64,000 bases of DNA from JAOUEA01 sp963719165 (lineage in GTDB: Bacteria > Actinomycetota > UBA4738 > HRBIN12). The notes under the pieces are model-generated. The model saw only the letters and a list, made by a program, of their open reading frames with translations, was not told where the DNA came from and did not search any database. The DNA lies in contig CAVRAV010000002.1 in assembly GCA_963719165.1 (NCBI GenBank), positions 1 through 64,000 of the forward strand. Reading direction: 5' to 3'. Made by a program: the position numbers and the translations under genes. This document shows, one piece after another, positions 18,317-26,460 of this stretch. Every line of letters begins with the position of its first letter. Within the stretch, counting starts at the first letter, position 1.

Positions 18317-18367
18317 CCAACCGTCGTAGGTCCAACCGTTTACATGTCACTCTCCGTGACCTAGCAT
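18317..18367 (+). promoter_or_regulatory. Promoter with paired CCAACCGT boxes for the LuxR-type regulators
   Basis: A -35-like TTTACA (18339-18344) and a -10-like TAGCAT (18362-18367) are separated by exactly 17 bases, 30 bases before the GTG at 18398. Direct repeats of CCAACCGT at 18317-18324 and 18332-18339 sit over and just upstream of the -35, where an activator or repressor would bind. GTCGTAGG between them echoes the operator-like sites at 9.2 and 10.9 kb. The promoter match is seen directly. The regulation is inferred. Confidence 0.5.
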
Positions 18368-18397
18368 CGGAGTCGCACATCCCCCCAACGTCACGAG

Positions 18398-19162
18398 GTG
18401 GCCGTGACCAGCACTTCCTCTTCGCCGCAGGCCCGTAGCCTTACGACAGAACGGGCTCGGCGCAACGGTGCATCAAGTCGAATATCGGAGCCCGCGCTCA
18501 CCGCCATCCTGGTGGTGGACGAGGACCAACTCTTCGCCGATGCGATCAGTGCGGTCCTCGCCCGTCGCGGCTACGCGCTCGCGCGAGCGGCGTCCCCGCG
18601 CGAGGCCTTTCGCCGCGCGCGGGACCTGCGTCCGGCGATCACGTTGATCTCGCTCGGACTCGCCCAAACGATGGGCGAGGACGGTCGGTCCCTGGCGGCC
18701 CGCATTCACGTCGAGGTCCCCGAAACCGTTGTGCTCGCCATGGTCCGCTCCCCGGGGGGGTCGCTCGTGACGATCGCGTCCGATCTCGGGGTCCAGGGGA
18801 TCGTGACGGCGGACGACACCGTCCCGCGGTTCCTGGACAAGATCGAGGAAGCGCTGAGCCAAGGGCGAACCGAGATCCGAGCACCGCGGGCTCGCCGCGC
18901 CCGAACCTCGGACAACGGACGCAATGCCGGAGAACTCACGAGCCGAGAGCTCGACGTCCTCGGGCTCCTCGTGCAGAGCATGGGCGGAGGCGAGATCGCC
19001 GAGCGCCTGGGGATCAGCCGCAACACCGTGCGCAGCCACATGCAGAGCATCTTCCAGAAGCTCCACGTCCACTCACGACTGGAGGCGGCCGCGTTCGCTT
19101 TCAAGAGCGGGATGTTCGAACCGCCGCCGAAAGAAGGCGCCGACCGAGAACGGAGCGCCTAA
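18398..19162 (+). CDS. LuxR/NarL-type regulator with degenerate receiver domain
   Basis: 254 residues. The receiver domain (about 35-150) keeps the acidic pair (LVVDEDQLF). The phospho-acceptor Asp position reads ITLISLGLAQ, with Ser in place of Asp, and the conserved Lys position reads GIVTADD. It is therefore probably not phosphorylated in the normal way. The LuxR helix-turn-helix (about 180-240) is intact: LTSRELDVLGLL, EIAERLGISRNTVRSHMQ, KLHVHSRLEA. It is followed three bases later by a related gene. The position next to the polysaccharide cluster suggests control of it. Such pseudo-receivers usually respond to a ligand or a protein partner. Confidence 0.8.
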   Translation: MAVTSTSSSPQARSLTTERARRNGASSRISEPALTAILVVDEDQLFADAISAVLARRGYALARAASPREAFRRARDLRPAITLISLGLAQTMGEDGRSLAARIHVEVPETVVLAMVRSPGGSLVTIASDLGVQGIVTADDTVPRFLDKIEEALSQGRTEIRAPRARRARTSDNGRNAGELTSRELDVLGLLVQSMGGGEIAERLGISRNTVRSHMQSIFQKLHVHSRLEAAAFAFKSGMFEPPPKEGADRERSA

Positions 19163-19165
19163 CCG

Positions 19166-19912
19166 GTGTTGAACAGCCCCGCCTCATCGCCGACCCCGGT
19201 GACCGACGACGTGCTCGACCTCAACGGGCAGGCCCCGACGACACGCTGCGACGTCCTGATCGCCGACGATCGCGAGCTCTTCCGCGAGTCGTTGCGGGTG
19301 GCCATGGATACAGAAACGGACATCCGGGTGGTCGCGGAGCTCGATGCCACCACGCACGTCGTCTCCGAGGCACGCCGCAGCCGGCCCCACGTCGCGCTGC
19401 TGAACGCCGACCTCCCGGGCTCCGACCCCGTCGATCTGTCGAAGGACCTCGCAGTGGAGCAACCGCGGTGCAAAGTCCTCTTCCTCATGGAACGCCACGA
19501 TCCAGGCTTCCTGGAAGATGCCGTCAAGGCCGGCGCACGAGGATTCGTCACGCGAGGGACCCCGCTGAAGGAGCTGATGGACGCCCTGCGCCGAGTAGCC
19601 CGCGGCCAGATGATGATCCCGTCGGGGATGCTGTCCGACCTCATCGGTCGACTCGTGCACCGATCCGTGCTGGGCGACGAGGCCGTGCGGCGGATCAACA
19701 GGCTCACGGCCCGCGAGCGCGGGGTGCTGGCCCTGCTGGCCGACGGAAGAAGCAACGATTCGATCGCGCGCACGCTGTACATCAGCCCCTTCACCACGCG
19801 GACGCACGTCCAGAACCTGCTCCGCAAGCTCGAGGTCCACTCGCGGTTGGAGGCGGCGATGTTCGTGGCGACGAACGAACTCCGAGACGAGCTGCTCGAT
19901 CAGGTCTACTAA
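19166..19912 (+). CDS. LuxR/NarL-type regulator, second copy, phospho-site Asp replaced by Asn
   Basis: 248 residues from the GTG at 19166, three bases after the previous stop. The receiver has VLIADDRELF, but the acceptor site is VALLNADLPG (Asn where Asp is expected) and the Lys site reads FVTRGTP. The C-terminal helix-turn-helix is intact (LTARERGVLALLADG, SIARTLYISPFTTRTHVQ, KLEVHSRLEAAMF). With its neighbour it forms a tandem pair of atypical response regulators with no histidine kinase nearby. They may form heterodimers, which is inference. Confidence 0.8.
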   Translation: MLNSPASSPTPVTDDVLDLNGQAPTTRCDVLIADDRELFRESLRVAMDTETDIRVVAELDATTHVVSEARRSRPHVALLNADLPGSDPVDLSKDLAVEQPRCKVLFLMERHDPGFLEDAVKAGARGFVTRGTPLKELMDALRRVARGQMMIPSGMLSDLIGRLVHRSVLGDEAVRRINRLTARERGVLALLADGRSNDSIARTLYISPFTTRTHVQNLLRKLEVHSRLEAAMFVATNELRDELLDQVY

Positions 19913-19955
19913 GGCGAGCCCACCGGCTCCACGGACGCTCGCACCGAAACGCACG

Positions 19956-19983
19956 AACCCCCGCGGCGTCGGGCCGCGGGGTT
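19956..19983. terminator. Hairpin between convergent genes
   Basis: An inverted repeat with an 11-base stem (AACCCCCGCGGC / GCCGCGGGGTT, loop about 5) lies between the LuxR-type gene ending at 19912 and the XRE gene ending at 20007. No long T-run follows on either strand, but high-GC actinobacterial terminators often lack one. It could serve both strands. Confidence 0.5.
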
Positions 19984-20006
19984 GCGGACGTCGGTGAGGA
20001 GTCGGG

Positions 20007-20429
20007 TTAGCGCGAGCCTGCCATGGAAGCGGACGCGCCCCCGGTGCCTGTGCCGCCCGCGCCGCCTGTGCCTGTGCCGCCTGTGCCGCCGAAGCGGGCC
20101 ATGCCGCCGGAGGACGTCACGAGGGCCACAACGGCGGCCCCAAGTGCCTCGGCCTGTTCCTTGGTCGTGATGGTTGCGCCGCCGTCGGCAACGATCTGAA
20201 GGAACAGCTCCTGAGCCCCCCGTTCGTCGGTGAGCAGCGAGGCCTCCGAGACGTTCAGTGCCTTGGACAGGCGCGCGAGCGTCTGGATGGAGGGTTCCAC
20301 ATGCCCGTTCTCGTAGCGCGAGAGCCGGGCCTTGGGGATGCCCGATAGCTCTTCGAGCTCGGACTGGCTGAAACCCGCTCCGAGGCGCGCTTCGCGGAGC
20401 CTGACACCGAAATGACGTCCTTCACGCAT
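20007..20429 (-). CDS. XRE-family helix-turn-helix regulator with Gly-rich tail
   Basis: 140 residues. An N-terminal XRE helix-turn-helix domain occupies about 8-65 (LREARLGAGFSQSELEELSG, KARLSRYENGHVEPSIQTL). A middle region (ELFLQIVADGGATITTKEQ) is followed by a low-complexity C-terminus made of GGTGGTGTGGAGG-like repeats, whose DNA is itself repetitive. It is on the same strand as, and about 100 bases downstream of, rplL, but there is no sign that they share a function. The target is unknown. Confidence 0.7.
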   Translation of the reverse strand: MREGRHFGVRLREARLGAGFSQSELEELSGIPKARLSRYENGHVEPSIQTLARLSKALNVSEASLLTDERGAQELFLQIVADGGATITTKEQAEALGAAVVALVTSSGGMARFGGTGGTGTGGAGGTGTGGASASMAGSR

Positions 20430-20529
20430 GGTTGTTCGATCTCCCCTCGTGCGACGGACAGGTGAGCCGAGGCGCGGGCTGGCGACCTCGTGCGGGCGAC
20501 CCTAGCAAATAGGGGTGAAGAGCGGGAGC

Positions 20530-20916
20530 CTACTTGACCTCGACGCTCCCGCCGGCGGCCTCGAGCTGCTCCTTGGCCTTGTCGGCGTCTTCCTTCTTGA
20601 CCTTCTCCAGGACCGGCTTGGGAGCGCCGTCCACGAGGTCCTTGGCCTCCTTGAGGCCCAGGCTCGTGAGCGCGCGCACCTCCTTGATGACCTGGATCTT
20701 CTTGTCGCCGGCCGCGGTGAGGATCACGTCGAACTCGTCCTGCTCCTCGGCGGCCTCGCCGCCAGCTCCACCGCCGGGGGCGGCCATCATGACGGGCGCG
20801 GCCGCGGCGGCCGTGACGTCGAAGGTCTCTTCGAACTCCTTGATGAACGCGGACAGCTCCAGGAGCGTCATCTCCTTGAAGTGCTCGAGGAGGTCGTCGT
20901 TGCTGAGCTTCGCCAT
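20530..20916 (-). CDS. rplL: Ribosomal protein L7/L12
   Basis: 128 residues, the usual length. The N-terminal dimerisation domain (LSNDDLLEHFKEMTLLELSA) is followed by the Ala/Gly-rich hinge and the C-terminal factor-binding domain (KIQVIKEVRALTSLGLKEAK, LVDGAPKPV). It forms the mobile ribosomal stalk that recruits translation factors. It follows rplJ by five bases in the conserved rplJ-rplL order and is presumably controlled by the upstream L10 leader. Confidence 0.98.
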   Translation of the reverse strand: MAKLSNDDLLEHFKEMTLLELSAFIKEFEETFDVTAAAAAPVMMAAPGGGAGGEAAEEQDEFDVILTAAGDKKIQVIKEVRALTSLGLKEAKDLVDGAPKPVLEKVKKEDADKAKEQLEAAGGSVEVK

Positions 20917-20921
20917 GGCAG

Positions 20922-21656
20922 TTACTCCTTCTCTTCTTGTTCGTCTTCGGCCGAGGCCTCGGAGGCCGCTGCCTCTGGTTCCTCGGTCGTGTCGAGTGCT
21001 TGGTCCGAGGCCTCGGTGGGCTCGGGTGCTTGGTCCGAGGCCTCGGTGGGTTCGGACGTCTCGGCCACCCCAGTTGCCTCGGTTGTCTCGTTCGTCGCCG
21101 ACGCCGGTTCTTCGGCCTCGGCGTCCGGCGGGGCATCCTCCGCGGGCAGCTTCGCCCTGTAGGCCTCCAGCAGCGACAGGAACTTGGACTGCGCGCTCAC
21201 GAACAGCGCCGCGGCCTTGCTCATGTCGCTCTTGAGCAGACCGGCGATCTTCGAAAGCATGACCTCTCGGCTGTCGAGGTCGGCGAGGGACTTGGCCTCG
21301 TCGGCCGACAGCACGCGGCCGTCCATGTACGCACCCTTGAGGACGAGGCTCGGATAGAGCTTCTGCGCGGCGACAACGGACTTGGCCGCCGCTACGGGAT
21401 CGCCGTCGACGAACGTGATCGCGGAGGGCCCCTCGAGTAGAGGATCCAGCTCCTCGACACCGGCGTCGGCCGCCGCCCGCTGCATCAAGGTGTTCTTGAC
21501 AACCGCGAAGCTCGCGCCTCCTTCGGCGAGGGATCGCCTGAGCTGGCTGATCTGAGACACCGAGAGACCGCGGTACTCAGTGAGCAGCAAGGCGTTGGAT
21601 CCATCGATCCGTTCCTTGAGCTTGGCGACCCGTGCGACCTTCTCCGGACTTGGCAT
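20922..21656 (-). CDS. rplJ: Ribosomal protein L10 with long acidic repeat tail
   Basis: 244 residues from the ATG at 21656 (AGGAGG upstream). Residues 1-175 are a normal L10: KLKERIDGSNALLLTEYRGL, AVVKNTLMQRAA, ITFVDGDPVAAAK and the L12-binding C-terminal helix. About 70 further residues form an acidic, Thr/Ala/Glu-rich tail with two copies of EPTEASDQA, encoded by a perfect or near-perfect 30-base tandem repeat (20996-21025 and 21026-21055). L10 is the base of the L7/L12 stalk. The tail is unusual and its role is unknown. Confidence 0.97.
   Translation of the reverse strand: MPSPEKVARVAKLKERIDGSNALLLTEYRGLSVSQISQLRRSLAEGGASFAVVKNTLMQRAAADAGVEELDPLLEGPSAITFVDGDPVAAAKSVVAAQKLYPSLVLKGAYMDGRVLSADEAKSLADLDSREVMLSKIAGLLKSDMSKAAALFVSAQSKFLSLLEAYRAKLPAEDAPPDAEAEEPASATNETTEATGVAETSEPTEASDQAPEPTEASDQALDTTEEPEAAASEASAEDEQEEKE
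20996..21055. repeat. 30-base tandem repeat inside rplJ
   Basis: Two adjacent 30-base units beginning GTGCTTGGTCCGAGGCCTCG encode the repeated EPTEASDQA segment of the L10 tail. In-frame unit length means copy number could change without breaking the gene. Confidence 0.8.
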
Positions 21657-21683
21657 CGCGCCTCCTAACGAATGAACGCGTCC

Positions 21684-21789
21684 CCGCAGACAGCGGAGAC
21701 GCGCGCGACGGTGCCGGAGCGGGTCTTCGTTTCTCAGCCTCGGCAGGTACCGGCGAGCCGGATTGTGCGGGTGCCCCTGCTGTCTGCGG
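21684..21789 (-). promoter_or_regulatory. L10 ribosomal-protein leader (autoregulatory RNA)
   Basis: The minus-strand transcript upstream of rplJ has complementary arms CCGCAGACAGC (21789-21779) and GCTGTCTGCGG (21694-21684). Between them lie AGACAGCAGGGGC and the internal CCTGCCGAGG, the features of the L10 leader bound by the L10-L12 complex. It ends about 30 bases before the rplJ start. Known role: feedback control of rplJ-rplL by excess L10-L12. Confidence 0.75.
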
Positions 21790-21835
21790 CACGCCAAGGA
21801 TACGGGCGGCGCAGGCGCACCGACAAAGCCCGCGG

Positions 21836-22432
21836 TTAGGGGGTTGCGGAGGGCGTGGGCGTGGCCTTCGGCGAGGGCTTGGGGGTGGCCCTCGGCGTGG
21901 GGGCGACCGGGGTGGCTCCCAGGCGGCTCGCGAGCGAGGGATCGAGCGCGAGCGCCGCGTTCAGCTCTTTCGTCGACGCCTCGGTCTTGCCCGCGTGCTG
22001 GAGCAAGAGCCCGAGGTTGAGGTGGGCGCTCGCGTTCTTCGGGTCGACCGCGATGACCCGCCCATAGAGGTCGACGGCTTCCTGGGTGGCCCCGGCGGTT
22101 GTCCGCAGGATCGCCAGGTTGAACAAGGCGGGCTCGAAGCTGGGAGCCGTGTCGAGCGAGGCCCGGTAATAGCCCTCGGCCAGCTGTGGTTGCCCCTGCT
22201 TCGTGCTGATCACCCCGAGGTTGTAGTTCGCGTACTGGTCGCCGGGCCGCACGCTCAACACGTCGAGGAACGCCTCCTGGGCGGGATCGAGCTGCCCCGC
22301 CTGGAGCTGGGCGAGCCCCTCCTGGAGCCGCGCGTCGGGGTCGACATGGTTACGGTTGCAGGCGGAGAGGACGAGAGCGAGGGCCAGCACCGGAACGAGG
22401 AACGTGCGCGCCCGTCGGCTCATCGATCGCAT
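21836..22432 (-). CDS. TPR-repeat lipoprotein
   Basis: About 198 residues. A lipoprotein signal (FLVPVLALALVLSAC) puts the lipidated Cys near residue 25. At least three tetratricopeptide repeats follow (ARLQEGLAQLQAGQLDPAQE, YANYNLGVISTKQGQPQLAE, ASAHLNLGLLLQHAGKTEAS), then a Pro/Thr-rich tail. TPR lipoproteins act as membrane-tethered scaffolds. The partner here is unknown. It is downstream of the collagen-like gene on the same strand but separated from it by a terminator-like hairpin. Confidence 0.8.
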   Translation of the reverse strand: MRSMSRRARTFLVPVLALALVLSACNRNHVDPDARLQEGLAQLQAGQLDPAQEAFLDVLSVRPGDQYANYNLGVISTKQGQPQLAEGYYRASLDTAPSFEPALFNLAILRTTAGATQEAVDLYGRVIAVDPKNASAHLNLGLLLQHAGKTEASTKELNAALALDPSLASRLGATPVAPTPRATPKPSPKATPTPSATP

Positions 22433-22460
22433 GCTACGCCCGGCCGGAGCCGGCACGCGA

Positions 22461-22488
22461 AAGGGGCGGCCCGTCGAGGCCGCCCCTT
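22461..22488 (-). terminator. Terminator of the collagen-like gene
   Basis: An 11-base perfect stem (AAGGGGCGGCC / GGCCGCCCCTT) with a six-base loop lies 23 bases after the collagen-like gene's stop and is followed on the minus strand by a short T-run. It fits an intrinsic terminator. Confidence 0.65.
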
Positions 22489-22510
22489 CGCATCGGTTCC
22501 GTTCCGTGGC

Positions 22511-23886
22511 TCAGGCGCAGAGCGCGTAGGCCGTCACCGTCCAGAACGAGCGTTGTGGAGCGCGACTCGACTGCCAGCGACGGTCCAAACGGTCGCAGAG
22601 GAGGGGAAGGACGTCTGCGCCATGACATTGCGTCGTTGTTGATGACGTAGCCGCCGCCGAGGACCTGCTTGCCGCCCGTGCAGGTGGCGGTGATCGACTT
22701 GTTCGGAAGAGTTGTTGGGCGAGGTATTGGTCACGACCGTGACGCTCGCAGTGCCCGAAGGCCCCGTGGGCCCCGCTGGTCCCGTCGCTCCGTCTGCTCC
22801 GTTGCTCCGTCGGTGCCGGCGGGACCCGAAGGACCGGTCGGCCCCGTCGCCCCGTCCAGTACCGTGGTGCCGTTGGTGCCGTTCGTGCCGTCCACGCCGG
22901 TTGCTCCGGTCGCGCCGACGGCTCCGGGAGGCCCGACCGGCCCCATCGGGCCCGTCGCCCCGTCCATGCCGTTGATGCCGTTCGTTCCGTCCAGCGGGCC
23001 CGTCGATTGCGCCCGCGGGCCCGGTTGCGCCCATCGGCCCTACCGGTCCAGTCGCGCCAACGGCGCCTGTGGCGCCGGTAGCGCCGTCGGCTCCGTTCAG
23101 CCCGTCAGGCCGTCGGCGCCGGTCGCTCCGGTCGCGCCGGCGGCTCCATTCAGGCCATCAGCGCCGTCGCGCCCGGTCGCTCCCGTGGCTCCATCGGCTC
23201 CGTTCGTGGTCCCGTTGCTCGGGCGTGCCCGGTTCGTGCCGTTCGTGCCCGTTTGCTCCTGTAGCTCCCGTCGCCCCATCGGCTCCGTTCAGTCCGTTCA
23301 GGCCATCGGCCCCGGTAGCGCCGGTTGCCCCATCGGCTCCGTTCGATCCGTCAGCTCCAGTGGCTCCAGTCGCGCCGTCGGCCCCGTTCAGCCCGTTGGT
23401 GCCGTTGATCCCGTTGGCCCCTGTCGCCCCCGTCGCGCCGGTGGCTCCGTCGGCCCCGTTCAGGCCGTCAACGCCGTTCGTGCCGTTGGTTCCGTTCACG
23501 CCGTTGGTCCCGTTGATGCCGTTCGTCCCGTTGATGCCGTTGATCCCGTCGACGCCGTTCGTGCCGTTGGTCCCGTTCACGCCTGCGGCGCCGGTTGCAC
23601 CCGTCGCTCCGTCGGCGCCGTCCGTGCCGTCGACCCCGTCGGTGCCTCCGGGGCCTTTGGGACCCTTGATGGCCCACGTCGTGAGGATCTCCTTTTTCTT
23701 GCATTTGGCGTTCGGCTTCACGATCCGCACGGCCCGCGTCTTCTTGTTCACGCAGCCCTTCACGTTGTTCGACTTCGCGGCACCGCCGCCCGCGAAGGCC
23801 GACGCGGCCGCGAGGCTCCCGATCACCAGCACGAGCCCCATCAACAACGCGATCCGCGAGGTGGCGGACCTTCGGATGATCTTCAC
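22511..23886 (-). CDS. Secreted collagen-like (Gly-X-Y) repeat protein, multiply frameshifted
   Basis: The ATG at 23886 opens a signal peptide (IALLMGLVLVIGSLAAASAFA), then a short cysteine-containing domain (KGCVNKKTRAVRIVKPNAKC) and a run of over 100 Gly-X-Y triplets of the types GATGATGAAG and NGTNGVDG. The Gly-X-Y pattern continues to about 22760 but jumps between all three frames at least four times. The C-terminal domain (SITATCTGGKQVLGGG) has further shifts, and the sequence ends WTVTAYALCA at the TGA 22511. Such proteins form triple-helical surface or adhesive fibres. The repeats make both assembly errors and real slippage likely. Confidence 0.8.
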
Positions 23887-24050
23887 GATGCTCCCCCTCG
23901 ACGTGCTGACACAAACAAACGGGACCCTTCGACGGGATCCTCACACGAGAGATGCTCTAGGCAGCCGGGGTGCTTCTCAAGCACATCCGCGATCTTTCGG
24001 GCCCGAAGGCTGGTGAGTTGGTTCTACGGAACATGACGTAAACCGGCGGC

Positions 24051-26184
24051 TCATCGCCCCCGGGTGGACCGGGGACGACGGGTGCGCTCCGCCGCCCAAA
24101 GCACGGCGATCGCCCCGATCCCCAGCACGAGCAGCGGCCCGTACCAGGGATAGGACTGGTAGGTGAGGACCACGTCGTGCTGCCCGGCCGGTACCGGGAC
24201 GCCCTCGAAGGCCGGCGCCACCATCTGTGGCACGACCTCCTCGCCGTCCACGAGCGCTCGGAACCCCGGGTCGTAGGAGGCGTTCACCAGCAGGACCGCC
24301 GACCTGTTCGCGTCCACCGTGGCGCCGAACACGCCGTCCGCGATGCTCGAGAAGCTCGAAACGACCTTCCCCGGCCCGCCCGCGGGCGCCTGGTTCGGGC
24401 CGAGGGTGGGCCTCGCCGCCGGCAGCGCCCCCGAACGCGAGGGTGGGGATGAACCGCCGGCCCGGAAGGCCGGAGTCGAGGACGGAGGCCATCTGGCCGC
24501 CGATGTCGGTGCGATCCACGGCGATCGGGGCGATGGTGTCCACCAGCTCGACGTAGTCGGCGTCGGGGTATCGGTACAGCACGTGCCGCCCGATCTCGGC
24601 GACCTTCTCGGCGTCCGGTGGCGGGGTCCAGGTGGAGGGGAAGATCACGTAGCGCACGCCGAACAGCGGCGGATGCGTCGGGTTCGCGATGTCGAAGCGC
24701 GCCTCGGCGCCGGAGGCGAGCGACCACGTCGGCCGCGTGAAACCCAGCGAATCGGCCTGGAGGTTGAGCGGGACGAGGTGGGCGGGCACGGCGCCGATGT
24801 CGTACGTCGAGTTCGGCGCCCCGCGGAGGCCCGAGAAGACCCGACCCGGCCCCTCCGCTTCGGCGCGCTGAAGGAGCGCGACATAGCCCACTCCGTCGGT
24901 GCTCTGGGCGGCGACCTGTCCGGGGATCCAGGTCCAGTCCTTGCTCTCGTACGCGACGCGCTCGATCAGGGCGGGCGCGAGCACGACGAGCGCCATGACT
25001 GCGACGGCCGCGGCCTGAAGCGCCGGCGACACGCGTTCAGGGGCCCGCTCGCGCATGAGCGCTCTCGCCCGACCGCCCAGCCACACGATCCCGAGGCCGG
25101 CGAGGTAGAGCCCCGCGAGGTGCACGCCCATGATGTAGCGGCGCAGGAACAGGTCACCCCCGCCGGGGAGCAACCTCAACACGGGGCCGAGCGTGGGTCG
25201 CCCGAAGAACAGCAACAGGCTGAGCAGGCCAACCCCGAGGATCACGCGCGGCTGCTCGCGCGCCCGGAACCCTCGGACGGCAACGACGAGCCCGGCCGCC
25301 GCAAGGAGTGAGACCACCGGCAGCCGATCGCTGTCGAAGATGCCTCCGGTCATCAGCCAGCCCATGACGCGCTTGGCCCCGAAGGAGTCGTAGTAGTACG
25401 TGCCTCGGCTGAACTCGTCGCTGATCGTCCATCGGGCACCCAGCACCAGCGGCACGAGCACCCACGCCGAAAGGAGCAGCGCCCCGATCCCCACCACAGC
25501 GGCGCGCCCGAGCCGGCGGAGGAACTCTGAGGGCGTCACCAGCACGAACACCCCCAGGCACAGCAGCGCGTAGTAGCCGGTGAGCAGGTGCAGCGCGATC
25601 GTAAGCCCCAGCACCAGCGCCGCGAGCCACTGCCGGCGTCCGCGCGCGACCGCCTGCCAGGTGAGCCCGAGGCAGATCGGCAGCGCCCACATGCCCCACA
25701 GCTGAGCCCAGGTCCCCGACCCACGCCAGACGTAACTGTTCCACTCGAACCCCAGGCCGGGTTGGCTCACGAGCAACGGCGACACCAGGGCGGCCGCGGC
25801 GGCGGGCCAGCGGCCGAGCCCAAGCAGCCGCCCGCCCGCGTACACAGAGATCGGCCAGCAGGCGAGCATCAGGTAGAGCGACCACCGGAACGTCCCGGGC
25901 CCCAGCACGATCGACACTGCGCCCGTGAAGATGTGCGGCAGCGACTGATAGTGGTGGAAGCGACTCGCCCCCAGCGCGAGGTACGGGTACCAGCCGTCGA
26001 ACGGGAGGTGACCGTCGCGGATCCGGTCCGCGGCCCAGGTGGTCATCGACCGATGGACGGCGGAGTCGTTCAAGTACCACACGTCGCGATGCTCGGGCCA
26101 CAGGACCACCAGCCCGAACCCAACGGCCGCGGCGACGACGTAGAGCGGAAGCCGGCTCGGATCGTTCCAGGGCTTGCGCGCCAC
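24051..26184 (-). CDS. Large multi-pass membrane protein, GT-C/PTPS-related-like (frameshifted)
   Basis: About 710 residues after correcting one extra base in the run of five C at 24428-24432. The GTG at 26184 gives MARKPWNDPSRLPLYVVA. About 12 hydrophobic segments are followed by an external domain and a last membrane segment near the C-terminus (YGPLLVLGIGAIAVLW). The first loop has paired acidic/polar residues (DVWYLNDSAVHRSMTTWA), as in the GT-C/PTPS-related membrane family. This suggests a polyprenyl-sugar-dependent glycosyltransferase or YfhO-like protein. The donor and acceptor are unknown. The corrected C-terminus reads ASYDPGFRALVDGEEV, as in YfhO-type proteins. Confidence 0.65.
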
Positions 26185-26460
26185 CGCGCGAGTGTAGCGC
26201 CGGTCCTGGATCCATCTCGGTCGTTCCAGTTGACTCCGGGTGGCTGTCGGCCGGCTACCGCCCGCTCCGGCTCCCGCCCGGCTCCTGCCCGGCATCCGGC
26301 AATCGGGCTCCCCACGGCACTCGGCCTCCCGGCTGGTCCTGTCGCGACTTCCGGCTCACGACCCTCCGGCGTCGACGCTCCCGGCTCGAGGTCAGGGTTT
26401 CCACGGGAATCGTGACGCCCATCACGGACGGGGGGCCCGGAGTCCGGTAGGTTCGAACAC
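26185..26460. other. Intergenic region with CCCGGCTC-type short repeats
   Basis: The divergent gap between the membrane protein and the DUF222-HNH gene holds several copies of short CCCGGCTC/GGCTCCCG motifs (26245-26400) and no convincing reading frame. I see no clear promoter beyond a TAGGTT close to the HNH gene's start (26452-26457). Confidence 0.4.

Noticed and set aside
22660..23670. Dense short repeats resembling a CRISPR array
   Set aside because: The repeats are 9- and 18-base Gly-X-Y codon repeats of the collagen-like gene, without constant repeat length, unique spacers or cas genes.
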